Shown in pieces: positions 7,321 through 14,948 of a DNA stretch of 64,000 bases (position 1 is its first letter; each line of letters begins with the position of its first letter). The DNA is from Streptomyces glomeratus. Its GTDB lineage: Bacteria; Actinomycetota; Actinomycetes; Streptomycetales; Streptomycetaceae. Location of the stretch: positions 25,037 through 89,036 of the forward strand of contig NZ_JAKEEB010000029.1 of NCBI RefSeq assembly GCF_021462825.1, in the 5' to 3' direction. Below the pieces are notes generated by a model. It saw only the letters and a program-made list of their open reading frames with translations. It searched no databases and was not told the DNA's origin. The position numbers and the translations under genes are program-made.

Positions 7321-8907
7321 CTACTGCCCGACCAGGCCCGGCTGCAGCACCTGGGTGAACAGCACGGTCCCGTCCTGCTCCCGCAGCCGGACCGTCAGCT
7401 CCCCGCTGTGGCCGTCGATGTCGACCTCGCCGAAGAACTGGTAGCCGCCCGCGGGGGAGACGTTCGGGGCGGTCGGCGCCTTCACGAACACCCGGTCCGG
7501 GCCGAAGGTGCCGTCCAGCGCGCTCGCCGGGAACGCACCCGCGTTGAGCGGCCCCGAGACGAACTCCCAGAACGGCTCGAAGTCGGTGAACGCGGCGCGG
7601 GAGGGGTGGTAGTGCTGCGCCGAGGTGTGGTGCACGTCGGCCGTCAGCCACAGCGTGCCCGTGATCCTGCGGTGCTTGATGAACCGGAGCAGTTCCGCGA
7701 TCTGCAGCTCCCGGCCCAGCGGTGCGCCCGGGTCGCCCTGTGCCACAGCCTCGAAGTTCGGCCTGCTCTCCATGGGGTCCGGCACGACCAGGCCGAGCGG
7801 CATGTCCGCGGCGATCACCTTCCAGACGGCCCGGGACCGCTGCAGCTCCCGCTTGAGCCAGTCCAGTTGCTCGGCGCCGAGGATGCCCTGCGGATCGACG
7901 GTCTGGTCGTCGGGCGAGTTGGCGTTGCGGTAGGTGCGCATGTCCAGGACGAAGACGTCCAGCAGCGGGCCGTGCCGCATCACCCGGTACACCCGGCCGT
8001 CCCGGTCACCCGGCCGCAGCGTGGAGAGGGGGAAGTACTCGCTGAACGCCCGCCTGGCCCGGGCGGCCAGCACGTCGATGCTCTTCTCGGTGTAGCGGGT
8101 GTCGGAGGAGGCGATCACCTCGCCCGGGTACCAGTTGTTGCGGACCTCGTGGTCGTCCCACTGGATGACCGACGGCACCTGGGCGTTGAACCGCCTGAGG
8201 TTCTCGTCCAGCAGGTTGTAACGGAAGTTGCCGCGGTACTCGGCCAGGGTCTCGGCCACCTTGGACTTCTCCTCGGTGGTGATGTTGCGCCAGGTGCGGC
8301 CGTCCGGCAGGGCCTGGGTCGCCGGGATCGGCCCGTCGGCGTAGACGTTGTCGCCACTGCACAGGAAGAAGTCCGGGTCGAGCTTCGCCATCGCGTCGTA
8401 GATCCGGTAGCCACCGAGGTCCGGGTTGATGCCCCAGCCCTGGCCGGCCAGGTCGCCCGACCACAGGAAGCGCACTCCGCGGCGCCGTCCGAGCGGTGTC
8501 GTGCGGAAGGTGCCCGTCACCGGGTCGCCGGTGCGCCGCGGGTCGTCCGGGTCCGCCAGCAGCACCCGGTAGTGGATCTGCTCGCCCGCCGGCAGCCCGT
8601 GCAGCCGAGTGGTGCCCGTGAAGTCCGTGCCGGCGCCCAGCAGCGGGCCGTGCCATCTGCGGGGGTTGCGGAACGACTCCGTCGCGGCGGTCTCGACGAT
8701 CATCCGGGCGGGGCGGTCGGACCGCACCCAGACGAGACCGGAGTCGGCGCTCACGTCTCCGGCCTGGACGCCCCATGCCGCCTTGGGACGCCCCGACAGG
8801 GCGAACGCCGGTGCCGCGCCGAGCACGGGGGGCAGGGTCAGAGCGGCCGACGCGGCGAGGGAGCCGCGCAGGACGCTGCGGCGGCCCGGCAAAGGACGGT
8901 GTGACAT
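7321..8907 (-). CDS. phoD: Alkaline phosphatase D (PhoD) family phosphodiesterase/phosphatase, Tat-exported
   Basis: A 528-residue secreted enzyme of the PhoD/PhoX-like metallophosphoesterase family. The N-terminus GRRSVLRGSLAASAAL is a twin-arginine signal with a hydrophobic core ending near AFA at about residue 37. A PhoD N-terminal domain (WGVQAGDVSADSGLVWVRSD) precedes the metal-dependent core with SGDNVYADG, DDHEVRNNW and DVHHT, the Asp/Asn/His ligands expected for the dinuclear Ca/Fe centre. It releases phosphate from phosphomonoesters or teichoic-acid-like polymers outside the cell. The ATG at 8907 has an ideal AGGAGG 12 nt upstream. Two contiguous PHO-box-like 11-mers lie 65-86 nt upstream, suggesting PhoP control, and a terminator follows. 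Confidence 0.92.
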   Translation of the reverse strand: MSHRPLPGRRSVLRGSLAASAALTLPPVLGAAPAFALSGRPKAAWGVQAGDVSADSGLVWVRSDRPARMIVETAATESFRNPRRWHGPLLGAGTDFTGTTRLHGLPAGEQIHYRVLLADPDDPRRTGDPVTGTFRTTPLGRRRGVRFLWSGDLAGQGWGINPDLGGYRIYDAMAKLDPDFFLCSGDNVYADGPIPATQALPDGRTWRNITTEEKSKVAETLAEYRGNFRYNLLDENLRRFNAQVPSVIQWDDHEVRNNWYPGEVIASSDTRYTEKSIDVLAARARRAFSEYFPLSTLRPGDRDGRVYRVMRHGPLLDVFVLDMRTYRNANSPDDQTVDPQGILGAEQLDWLKRELQRSRAVWKVIAADMPLGLVVPDPMESRPNFEAVAQGDPGAPLGRELQIAELLRFIKHRRITGTLWLTADVHHTSAQHYHPSRAAFTDFEPFWEFVSGPLNAGAFPASALDGTFGPDRVFVKAPTAPNVSPAGGYQFFGEVDIDGHSGELTVRLREQDGTVLFTQVLQPGLVGQ

Positions 8908-8971
8908 GAAGGTGCCTCCTGGGACGGTTCCGGCCGATGGGCACTGCCACAACTACTGGGACGCCGCAGCG

Positions 8972-8993
8972 CATACGCAAACCACAAGTGAAC
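8972..8993 (-). promoter_or_regulatory. Candidate PHO box (PhoP binding site) upstream of phoD
   Basis: On the minus strand two adjacent 11-mers read GTTCACTTGTG and GTTTGCGTATG. The first matches the Streptomyces direct-repeat unit closely (GTTCA followed by the degenerate half); the second keeps GTT and the 11-nt phase. The position, 65-86 nt upstream of the phosphatase ATG, fits activation. I infer phosphate-starvation control. Confidence 0.6.
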
Positions 8994-8995
8994 AA

Positions 8996-9026
8996 CTGCC
9001 CGCGGCACTACGGGAGCCACGGGCAG
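8996..9026 (-). terminator. Hairpin after the alpha/beta hydrolase gene
   Basis: CTGCCCGCGGC and GCCACGGGCAG pair into an 11-bp stem with one mismatch and a 9-nt loop, about 20 nt downstream of the minus-strand hydrolase stop at 9047 and just upstream of the PHO-box region. It probably terminates the hydrolase transcript. Confidence 0.5.
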
Positions 9027-9046
9027 CGGGATCGCTCCGCGGGTGC

Positions 9047-9877
9047 TCAGCGGCTGCCGTCCAGGATCACCCGGGCGACCAGTGCCGGATCGTCGTTCAT
9101 CGGGACGTGGCCGCAGCCGGGCAGCCGTACCAGGCGGGCCCCGGGGATGAGCTGCTTGGCGCGGACCCCCTGACGGCGCACCAGGATCCTGTCCCTGGTG
9201 CCCCACGCCACGGTGACCGGCAGCCCGGGCACGTCCTGTGTGAACCGTACGGTCGTGCCCTGACGGAGGGTCGCGGCGAAACCCTCGGCCCTGGCCAGCG
9301 CGAGCGTCTCGGCCACGACGGCCTCGGGGGAGCGGCGGCCGGGCCGGGCGTAGATGGTGCTGGTCAGCACCGCCCGCCCGGCCGCCGTGCGCGACAGCCG
9401 TTCCACCAACGGCGGCGGCATGGCGCGCGCCGCCTGACGCATGGCGAGAAGCAGCGTGAACGCATACCGCCGCTCGGCCTGCGTCCAGAAACCGGCCGGC
9501 GCAAGGGCGGTGACGGACCGTACGAGCTTCTCGCGGCCCAGTTCGAGAGCCAGCAGACCGCCCAGCGAGTTGCCCGCCACATGCGGACGGTCGACGCCCA
9601 GCGCCTCGCACAGCGCACCGAGAGCCGGTACCACGCTCGCCAGGTCATAGCCGACCCCGTCCGGCAGGGCAGGGGAGGCGCCGAAGCCGGGGAGGTCGAC
9701 CGCGATCACATCGCGTTCGGTGGCCAGGATGTCCACGACCGGGTCCCAGGCCTGCCGGTGGTGGCCGATGCCATGCAGCAGAAGGAGCGGTTCGCCGCTG
9801 CCCACGCGCGCGTACGAGACGGCCACGGTCCGCGGGCCGTGCGGAGAGGGAACGCTGAAGGAGACCGTGGCGGCCAT
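9047..9877 (-). CDS. Alpha/beta hydrolase
   Basis: A 276-residue single-domain alpha/beta-hydrolase. The oxyanion strand LLLLHGIGHHRQAW, the nucleophile elbow AGNSLGG (Ser at about residue 103), the acid region AWGTRDRI and the catalytic histidine in GCGHVPMND form a complete Ser-Asp-His triad. Between them lies a helical cap rich in Ala/Arg. No signal peptide is seen, so a cytoplasmic esterase, lipase or C-C hydrolase is likely, substrate unknown. The ATG at 9877 is preceded by GAGGAG. The promoter region carries two adjacent palindromes that look like an operator, though no dedicated regulator lies beside it except the GntR gene read the other way. Confidence 0.88.
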   Translation of the reverse strand: MAATVSFSVPSPHGPRTVAVSYARVGSGEPLLLLHGIGHHRQAWDPVVDILATERDVIAVDLPGFGASPALPDGVGYDLASVVPALGALCEALGVDRPHVAGNSLGGLLALELGREKLVRSVTALAPAGFWTQAERRYAFTLLLAMRQAARAMPPPLVERLSRTAAGRAVLTSTIYARPGRRSPEAVVAETLALARAEGFAATLRQGTTVRFTQDVPGLPVTVAWGTRDRILVRRQGVRAKQLIPGARLVRLPGCGHVPMNDDPALVARVILDGSR

Positions 9878-9920
9878 GCTGCTGCTCCTCGTCTGGGACG
9901 GGCTGACGACTTTTCGTAGA

Positions 9921-9951
9921 CACTTTGTCAGCAAGTGCTACCGGCCGGTAG
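9921..9951. promoter_or_regulatory. Two adjacent palindromes upstream of the alpha/beta hydrolase
   Basis: CACTT-N7-AAGTG (9921-9937) is followed without a gap by the perfect 14-bp palindrome CTACCGGCCGGTAG (9938-9951). They lie 44-74 bp upstream of the hydrolase ATG, in the expected promoter zone, and are the right size for TetR/GntR-type dimers. The binding protein is unknown. Confidence 0.5.
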
Positions 9952-10059
9952 CCCCCCGGTCGGAAAGCGTTCGCCCATGTGTCATCGGTACCGCGCCCGG
10001 CGAATGTCGTGTGAACGCCCTGCGGCACCGCGCCCGCGCGGTGCGTAAGGGGACGAGGA

Positions 10060-10094
10060 TTGGTCTTGACCAAGGGTGGGGGCCGCCCTATGGT
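10060..10094 (+). promoter_or_regulatory. Promoter and overlapping inverted-repeat operator of the gntR gene
   Basis: A perfect inverted repeat TTGGTC-TT-GACCAA (10060-10073) overlaps a -35 box TTGACC (10066-10071), which is 17 nt from a -10 box TATGGT (10089-10094). This is close to an ideal principal-sigma promoter. The repeat resembles the dre element bound by the HutC/GntR regulator DasR (TGGTC...GACCA), so autorepression by the downstream GntR protein or cross-control by DasR is plausible. The leader to the GTG start is about 70 nt. Confidence 0.7.
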
Positions 10095-10170
10095 CGCAGA
10101 GAAGTGCAACAACCTTTAATAAACAAGGGCGCTAAAACGCCGCCGCACCACGGCGATTGCGGAGGACAGG

Positions 10171-10932
10171 GTGGGGACCACGCAGGCGGATCCGGTGCAG
10201 GAGCCCAAGTACTGGCATCTCAAGACCGTGCTCACCGAAGCACTCGACTCGGAGTTCTCGGTGGGCGAGATCCTGCCCAACGAACGCGACCTCGCGGCCC
10301 GCTTCGGTGTCGCCCGCGCCACGCTCCGCCAGGCGCTGGAGCAGCTTGAACTCGAGGGCCGCCTGCAGCGCCGCCGCGGGGTCGGGACGACCGTCGCCCC
10401 GCCGCGCGTGGGGGTCGCCGTCGGTTCCGAGCGGCATCTGTGGCCGGGCGCTGCCGGGGACGCCTGGCAGCCCGCCGACTGCACGTCGGCGGTCCCGCCC
10501 GCCGCCGTGGCCGATCTCCTGCAGACCGCCCGGGACGAGCGGGTGCACACGGTGCGCCGCTCCCGGGTGACGCACGGCCAGCCCGTCGCCGCCGAACTGC
10601 TCTACATCCCGGCCTCCTCGGTGCCCGATCTCTCCGCGATCGACGCGCCCTCCGGTACGGCACGCGCACGTGCCGTCCTGCGGGAACTCCAGCGAGCGGA
10701 CCTGGAGGACCAGGACCAGGCCGTCGAGCTGGGCTCGGCCAGTGCCGAGGACGCCAAGGAGCTCGACCGGCTGCCCGGCGCGCCCGTCCTCGTCGTCACC
10801 ACCCGCTACCACGCCGGGGGCCGTACGGCGGCCGTCTCCGTCGCCACATACCGCGCCGACACCTGCCGCCTGACCTTCGGCGCCTCGGGCCGCGTGGAGA
10901 TCCACCACGATCCGGAGCGCCGCGCCTCCTGA
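10171..10932 (+). CDS. GntR family transcriptional regulator, HutC/UTRA type
   Basis: A 253-residue regulator. Residues about 12-75 are the winged HTH (NERDLAARFGVARATLRQAL) and residues about 90-250 a UTRA effector domain. Sugar-phosphate, amino-sugar or histidine derivatives are common ligands in this subgroup. The GTG start at 10171 is preceded by GGAGGA. Its promoter carries a perfect inverted repeat overlapping the -35 region, so negative autoregulation is likely. It converges with a ROK-family gene, another sugar-linked regulator, but no transporter or catabolic gene is adjacent, so its targets must lie elsewhere. It is not DasR itself: the effector domain sequence differs strongly from what I recall of that protein. 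Confidence 0.88.
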   Translation: MGTTQADPVQEPKYWHLKTVLTEALDSEFSVGEILPNERDLAARFGVARATLRQALEQLELEGRLQRRRGVGTTVAPPRVGVAVGSERHLWPGAAGDAWQPADCTSAVPPAAVADLLQTARDERVHTVRRSRVTHGQPVAAELLYIPASSVPDLSAIDAPSGTARARAVLRELQRADLEDQDQAVELGSASAEDAKELDRLPGAPVLVVTTRYHAGGRTAAVSVATYRADTCRLTFGASGRVEIHHDPERRAS

Positions 10933-10946
10933 CCGCCCGCGGGACA

Positions 10947-10967
10947 CCGGGGCCGACCGTGCCCCGG
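10947..10967. terminator. Short hairpin between converging gntR and ROK genes
   Basis: CCGGGGC and GCCCCGG pair across a 7-nt loop in the 102-bp gap between the two converging stop codons. It is modest in size but well placed to act in both directions. Confidence 0.45.
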
Positions 10968-11034
10968 GTCCATCTGCCGCCCGTGCGCGCCCCTGCACGT
11001 ACACGCCCGGACCCGGACGCCGCACCCGTTCGGT

Positions 11035-12192
11035 TCAGCGCCGCGCCGTGACCGTGCCCTCCACCGCGAACAGCTGCTCCTCCACATGGTCCAGCGCCAG
11101 TCGCAGCGCCCCCGTCGCCACCGCGGCCTCGCCGAGCCGTGACAGGGTCACCTTCGGCGGGCGCAGGCAGTAGCGGGCCAGCTCGTGGCGCAGCGGATCC
11201 AGTACGCCGTCCAGGCCCGCCGCCCAGCCGCCGATGACGACCAGTTCGGGATCCAGGGCCAGTACGAGGGCGGCCACGTCGTGCACCAGGCGCTGGATGA
11301 AGCGGTCCACGGCCGCGCGGGCCCGCTGGTCGCCCTCGCGGGCCAGGGCGAAGACGTCGGCGACCTGCTGCTCGTCCAGCGGCTGCAGCGGTTCGTCCGT
11401 GGTCGACAGCAGCTTCTCGGGAGCCGCCTCGCGGCCCAGCAGATGCAGGGCGCCGATCTCCCCGGCCGCGCCGCCGTAGCCACGGTGCAGCCGCCCGCCG
11501 ATCAGCGAGCCGGCGCCGGGACTCAGCCCCGCCAGGACGAAGACGACGTCGTCGGACTCCGTGGCGGCGCCCTTCCAGTGCTCGGCGACGGCCGCGGCAT
11601 TGGCGTCGTTCTCGACGAGGACCGGGCACTTGAAGGAGCGGCTGAGCCGTTCGCCGAGGTTCAGGCCGGTCCACTCGGGCAGGGCCGTGCCCAGACGCAC
11701 GGTGCCGTCCCCCTCCACGATCCCGGGGCTGCCCACGCCCACCGCGCGCAGCGAAGCACGAGCCACGCCCGCGCGGCGCAGCAACTCGGCGACCGTGCCC
11801 CGCAGCCGATCCAGACGCTCGTCCGCCGAGGCCGCCTCGGAGATCTCCTTGGACAGCGAGCCCAGCTCCCGGCCGTCGAGGTCGGCGAGAAGGGCGGTGA
11901 CCCGGTGGGCGCCCACGTCCAGGCCGAGCAGATGGCCCGCCTCCGCCCGGAACCGGAACCTGCGCGCGGGCCGCCCCTGTCGGCGCGCCGCACCCTCCTC
12001 GGCGGCCTGCTCCACCACGAGCCCGGCCTCGATCAGCCCTTCGACCACGCCCTCGACGGTCGGCCGGGACAGCCCGGTCACCCGGGTGATCTCGGTGAGG
12101 GTCGCGCAGTCCGTGGCACGCAGCGCGTGCAGCACCACCGCGGAGTTGATCCTTCGGAGCAGAGAGGGATCCCCGCCGGTCAGCCGCCCCAA
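11035..12192 (-). CDS. ROK family transcriptional regulator (zinc signature absent)
   Basis: A 385-residue NagC/XylR-type protein: an N-terminal HTH (LTEITRVTGLSRPTVEGVV, about 32-52) followed by a ROK sugar-kinase-like domain with the phosphate-binding motif LGLDVGAHRVTALLADL and DANAAAVAE. The usual zinc-binding GHM...CxCGxxGC element is missing: the aligned stretch reads GEIGALHLLG and has no cysteines, so kinase activity is unlikely and it is best read as a repressor. The start is TTG at 12192, supported by GGGAGGA just upstream; no ATG or GTG with a ribosome-binding site competes. It converges on the GntR regulator and is divergent from a small unknown gene. Confidence 0.88.
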   Translation of the reverse strand: MGRLTGGDPSLLRRINSAVVLHALRATDCATLTEITRVTGLSRPTVEGVVEGLIEAGLVVEQAAEEGAARRQGRPARRFRFRAEAGHLLGLDVGAHRVTALLADLDGRELGSLSKEISEAASADERLDRLRGTVAELLRRAGVARASLRAVGVGSPGIVEGDGTVRLGTALPEWTGLNLGERLSRSFKCPVLVENDANAAAVAEHWKGAATESDDVVFVLAGLSPGAGSLIGGRLHRGYGGAAGEIGALHLLGREAAPEKLLSTTDEPLQPLDEQQVADVFALAREGDQRARAAVDRFIQRLVHDVAALVLALDPELVVIGGWAAGLDGVLDPLRHELARYCLRPPKVTLSRLGEAAVATGALRLALDHVEEQLFAVEGTVTARR

Positions 12193-12340
12193 CGTCCGTC
12201 CTCCCAGCTCGTGCGCGTGTTGGCCGGATCGTACTCGGCACCGCGCTCACCCGCGAGGGCCTGCCGGCATCCGAGCGGATCGGCCCGCTGTGACGACCCC
12301 GACCTGCACGCCGCGATCACCACCTCTGACGCCATGCCAA

Positions 12341-12363
12341 TTGTCAGTGGTGCCCGCTTTACT
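12341..12363 (+). promoter_or_regulatory. RecA-independent DNA-damage (PafBC/RecA-NDp type) promoter motif
   Basis: TTGTCAGTG (12341-12349) matches all nine positions of the motif described for actinobacterial RecA-independent damage-inducible promoters (TTGTCRGTG-N8-TAnnnT). After exactly 8 nt comes TTTACT, which agrees at the first and last bases of the -10 element but not the second. The start point predicted from this is at or next to the ATG at 12371, implying a leaderless transcript. Confidence 0.65.
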
Positions 12364-12370
12364 GGATCGC

Positions 12371-12814
12371 ATGGACATCGCGAGGTACCTCTCCGTCATA
12401 GACCTGCTGTGCGCCCGGGAATTCCCCGCGGCGCACGGCAGGACGGAGCACGGTGAGAGCGGGCCCGGATATCACGTGGCCGCCTTACAGACGAGCGATG
12501 AGTTCTGGGAGGACGACCGGACAGGGCGGGAGGAGGCGCGGACGCAGTACGAGGTCGACCGGGACGGCCTCGGGGAGCGGTTGACCGAGCGCTGGGGCCC
12601 GTCCCAGGACTTCAGTCTCTACAGCGTTCTCGACCGGGCCGTGGACGGCGAGGACATCGAGGAGCCCTGGGCCGGGCTCAGCGGGCATGTGCCGGACGTC
12701 CGGCTGTGGAAGTCGGCCGAGACGGGCCGGTGGGTCGCCCTCGGCGTGTCCCAGTGGGACGTGGAGCTGCCGTTCCGGCTCCTCGCGGTCGTCACGGAGA
12801 CGGATCCCCCGTGA
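12371..12814 (+). CDS. Hypothetical protein with DNA-damage-type promoter
   Basis: A 147-residue acidic soluble protein that I do not recognise. It has many charged and aromatic residues (DEFWEDDRTG, WGPSQDF, RWVALGVSQWDVELPF) and no membrane segment, signal peptide or known motif. Its look resembles small Streptomyces proteins with SUKH/Imm-like folds, but I cannot support that. The ATG at 12371 has no ribosome-binding site; instead a TTGTCAGTG-type promoter places the transcription start at the ATG, so it is probably leaderless. It converges closely with the uracil-DNA glycosylase gene, which together with the promoter motif hints at a link with DNA damage. Confidence 0.75.
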   Translation: MDIARYLSVIDLLCAREFPAAHGRTEHGESGPGYHVAALQTSDEFWEDDRTGREEARTQYEVDRDGLGERLTERWGPSQDFSLYSVLDRAVDGEDIEEPWAGLSGHVPDVRLWKSAETGRWVALGVSQWDVELPFRLLAVVTETDPP

Positions 12815-13373
12815 CCGTCCCCGTCCGCTGCCCCTCCGCGGCCTTCCGCAGCCGCGCGAACTCCTCGGCCATCGTCGCCGCCGTCCAATGGGCGTTCAGG
12901 CCGCTCGGGTTGGGCAGCACCCATACCCGGGTCGAGCCGATCGACCGCTCCTGCGGGCCCACGGCGGCCCCGCGGTCCTCGAAGGCCGTCCGGTACGCGG
13001 TCACCCCGACCACCGCCAGCCACGTCGGCCGCAGCCGCTCCACCTTGGCCGTGAGAATCCGCCCGCCCTCCCGGTACTCCAGGGCGCTCAATTCGTCGGC
13101 GCGGGCGGTCGCCCGCGCCACCACATTGGTGATGCCGAGCCCGTATGCGAGCAACTCCCGCTGCTCCGAAGGTTTCATCAGCCTCGGCGTGAAGCCGGAC
13201 AGATGCAGCACCGGCCAGAAGCGGTTGCCGGGGCGGGCGAAGTGGTGGCCCGTCGCCGCCGTCATGAGACCCGGGTTGATGCCGCAGAAAAGGACCTTGA
13301 GACCGTCCGCGACCACGTCCGGCACCAGACGGTCGCGGGCGGCCTGAAGCTCCGCCGGGGTGAACCGGCTCAG
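12792..13373 (-). CDS. mug: G/U mismatch-specific uracil/thymine-DNA glycosylase
   Basis: About 193 residues of the MUG/TDG branch of the uracil-DNA glycosylase superfamily. Motif 1 GINPGLMTAATGHHFARPGNRFWP carries the GINPG-type water-binding segment, and motif 2 LPNPSGLNAHW the intercalation loop. It excises uracil or thymine opposite guanine in base-excision repair. No ATG, GTG or TTG exists near the expected N-terminus; homologues begin about at RFTPAELQ, which here is preceded by CTG at 13373, overlapping the purB stop (CTCTGA). A non-canonical CTG start coupled to purB termination is the simplest reading. A GTG at 13325 is the alternative and would remove 16 residues. Its 3' end overlaps the converging small gene by 23 nt. 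Confidence 0.85.
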   Translation of the reverse strand: MSRFTPAELQAARDRLVPDVVADGLKVLFCGINPGLMTAATGHHFARPGNRFWPVLHLSGFTPRLMKPSEQRELLAYGLGITNVVARATARADELSALEYREGGRILTAKVERLRPTWLAVVGVTAYRTAFEDRGAAVGPQERSIGSTRVWVLPNPSGLNAHWTAATMAEEFARLRKAAEGQRTGTVTGDPSP

Positions 13374-14812
13374 AGGATCGCCCCCGGCGTGTAGCCGGCG
13401 GCCTCGGGGTGCTGCTTCACGATCTCCTCGATACGGCCGACGACGGCGGCGACCTGATCGGCCGCGGCGCCCGTGAAGGACAGCTTGTCCGCCATCAGCC
13501 CGTCGAGCTGCGCGCGGTCCAGCGGGATGCGCTCGTCGGCGGCCAGCCGGTCCAGCAGTTCGTTGCGCTCGGCGCCCTGCTCGCGCATCGCGAGCGCGCA
13601 GGCCACGGCGTTCTCCTTGATGGCCTCGTGGGCCACCTCCCGGCCGACGCCCGCGCGCACCGACGCCATCAGCACCTTGGTCGTGGCGAGGAACGGCAGA
13701 TAGCGGTCCAGCTCCCGCGCGACGACGGCGGGGAAGGCGCCGAACTCGTCGAGCACCGTCAGGAACGTCTCCAGCAGGCCGTCCAGCGCGAAGAACGCGT
13801 CCGGCAGCGCGACCCGGCGTACCACCGAGCAGGACACGTCGCCCTCGTTCCACTGGTCGCCCGCCAGTTCACCGGTCATCGAGGCGTAGCCGCGCAGGAT
13901 CACCATCAGGCCGTTGACGCGCTCGCAGGAGCGGGTGTTCATCTTGTGAGGCATCGCGGACGAGCCGACCTGGCCGGGCTTGAAGCCCTCGGTCACCAGC
14001 TCGTGGCCGGCCATCAGCCGGATGGTCTTGGCCAGCGACGACGGCGCCGCGGCCAGCTGCACCAGCGCGGTGACGACCTCGTAGTCGAGGGAGCGCGGGT
14101 AGACCTGGCCGACCGAGGTGAAGGCCTGCGAGAAGCCCAGGTGACCGGCGATCCGCTGCTCCAGCTCCGCTAGCTTCGCCGCGTCCCCGCCGAGCAGGTC
14201 GAGCATGTCCTGCGCCGTGCCGACGGGGCCCTTGATGCCGCGCAGCGGGTAGCGGCCGAGCAGTTCCTCGATCCGGCCGTAGGCGACGAGCAGCTCGTCG
14301 GCGGCGGTGGCGAAGCGCTTGCCGAGGGTGGTGGCCTGCGCGGCCACGTTGTGGGAGCGGCCCGCCATCACCAGCTCGCCGTACTCGGCCGCGAGCTTGC
14401 CCAGACGCGCCAGCACGGCCACCGTGCGGCCGCGCATCAGCTCCAGGGACAGCCGGATCTGCAGCTGCTCGACGTTCTCCGTCAGATCGCGGGAGGTCAT
14501 CCCCTTGTGCACGTGCTCATGCCCGGCGAGGGCGTTGAACTCCTCGATCCGCGCCTTCACATCGTGCCGGGTGACCTTCTCGCGCTCGGCGATCGAGGCG
14601 AGGTCGACCTGGTCGAGCACGCGCTCGTAGTCGGCGATCGCCGCGTCCGGCACCTCGACCCCCAGGTCCTTCTGGGCCCGCAGTACGGCGAGCCAGAGCC
14701 GGCGCTCCAGCCTCACCTTCTCCTCGGGGGACCAGAGCACGGCGAGCTCGGCGGAGGCGTACCGTCCGGCGAGGACGTTCGGGATACGGGGCTTTGCGGG
14801 CGCAGCAGTCAC
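13370..14812 (-). CDS. purB: Adenylosuccinate lyase
   Basis: A 480-residue fumarase/aspartase-superfamily enzyme that splits SAICAR and adenylosuccinate in purine synthesis. The family signature is present as GSSAMPHKMN at about residue 287 with flanking CERVNGL, and the other active-site segments are TSRDLTENV and AGRSHNVAAQATTLGKRF. The GTG at 14812 gives the usual N-terminus (MTAAPAKPRIPNVLAGRYAS); the ribosome-binding site is weak. It overlaps the downstream mug gene by 4 nt, so the two are probably translated from one message. Assignment as purB rests on length and on the signature; paralogous lyases are less likely. Confidence 0.93.
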   Translation of the reverse strand: MTAAPAKPRIPNVLAGRYASAELAVLWSPEEKVRLERRLWLAVLRAQKDLGVEVPDAAIADYERVLDQVDLASIAEREKVTRHDVKARIEEFNALAGHEHVHKGMTSRDLTENVEQLQIRLSLELMRGRTVAVLARLGKLAAEYGELVMAGRSHNVAAQATTLGKRFATAADELLVAYGRIEELLGRYPLRGIKGPVGTAQDMLDLLGGDAAKLAELEQRIAGHLGFSQAFTSVGQVYPRSLDYEVVTALVQLAAAPSSLAKTIRLMAGHELVTEGFKPGQVGSSAMPHKMNTRSCERVNGLMVILRGYASMTGELAGDQWNEGDVSCSVVRRVALPDAFFALDGLLETFLTVLDEFGAFPAVVARELDRYLPFLATTKVLMASVRAGVGREVAHEAIKENAVACALAMREQGAERNELLDRLAADERIPLDRAQLDGLMADKLSFTGAAADQVAAVVGRIEEIVKQHPEAAGYTPGAIL

Positions 14813-14948
14813 GTGTACGGATTCTACTGGCGAATCGTGCAGGCCAGCGCCACCGGGCGGATCGGCGGAACCTACGAGACCGGCGTCACGCGAGCCCGGA
14901 CCCCTGCCCGTGGCGGCCGCGCCACCGCCCCGCACCGTGCGTTTGCCG

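Noticed and set aside
7321..8952. Upstream ATG at 8952 for the phoD-like protein
   Set aside because: It would put 15 residues before the twin-arginine signal and ignores the ideal AGGAGG in front of the ATG at 8907.
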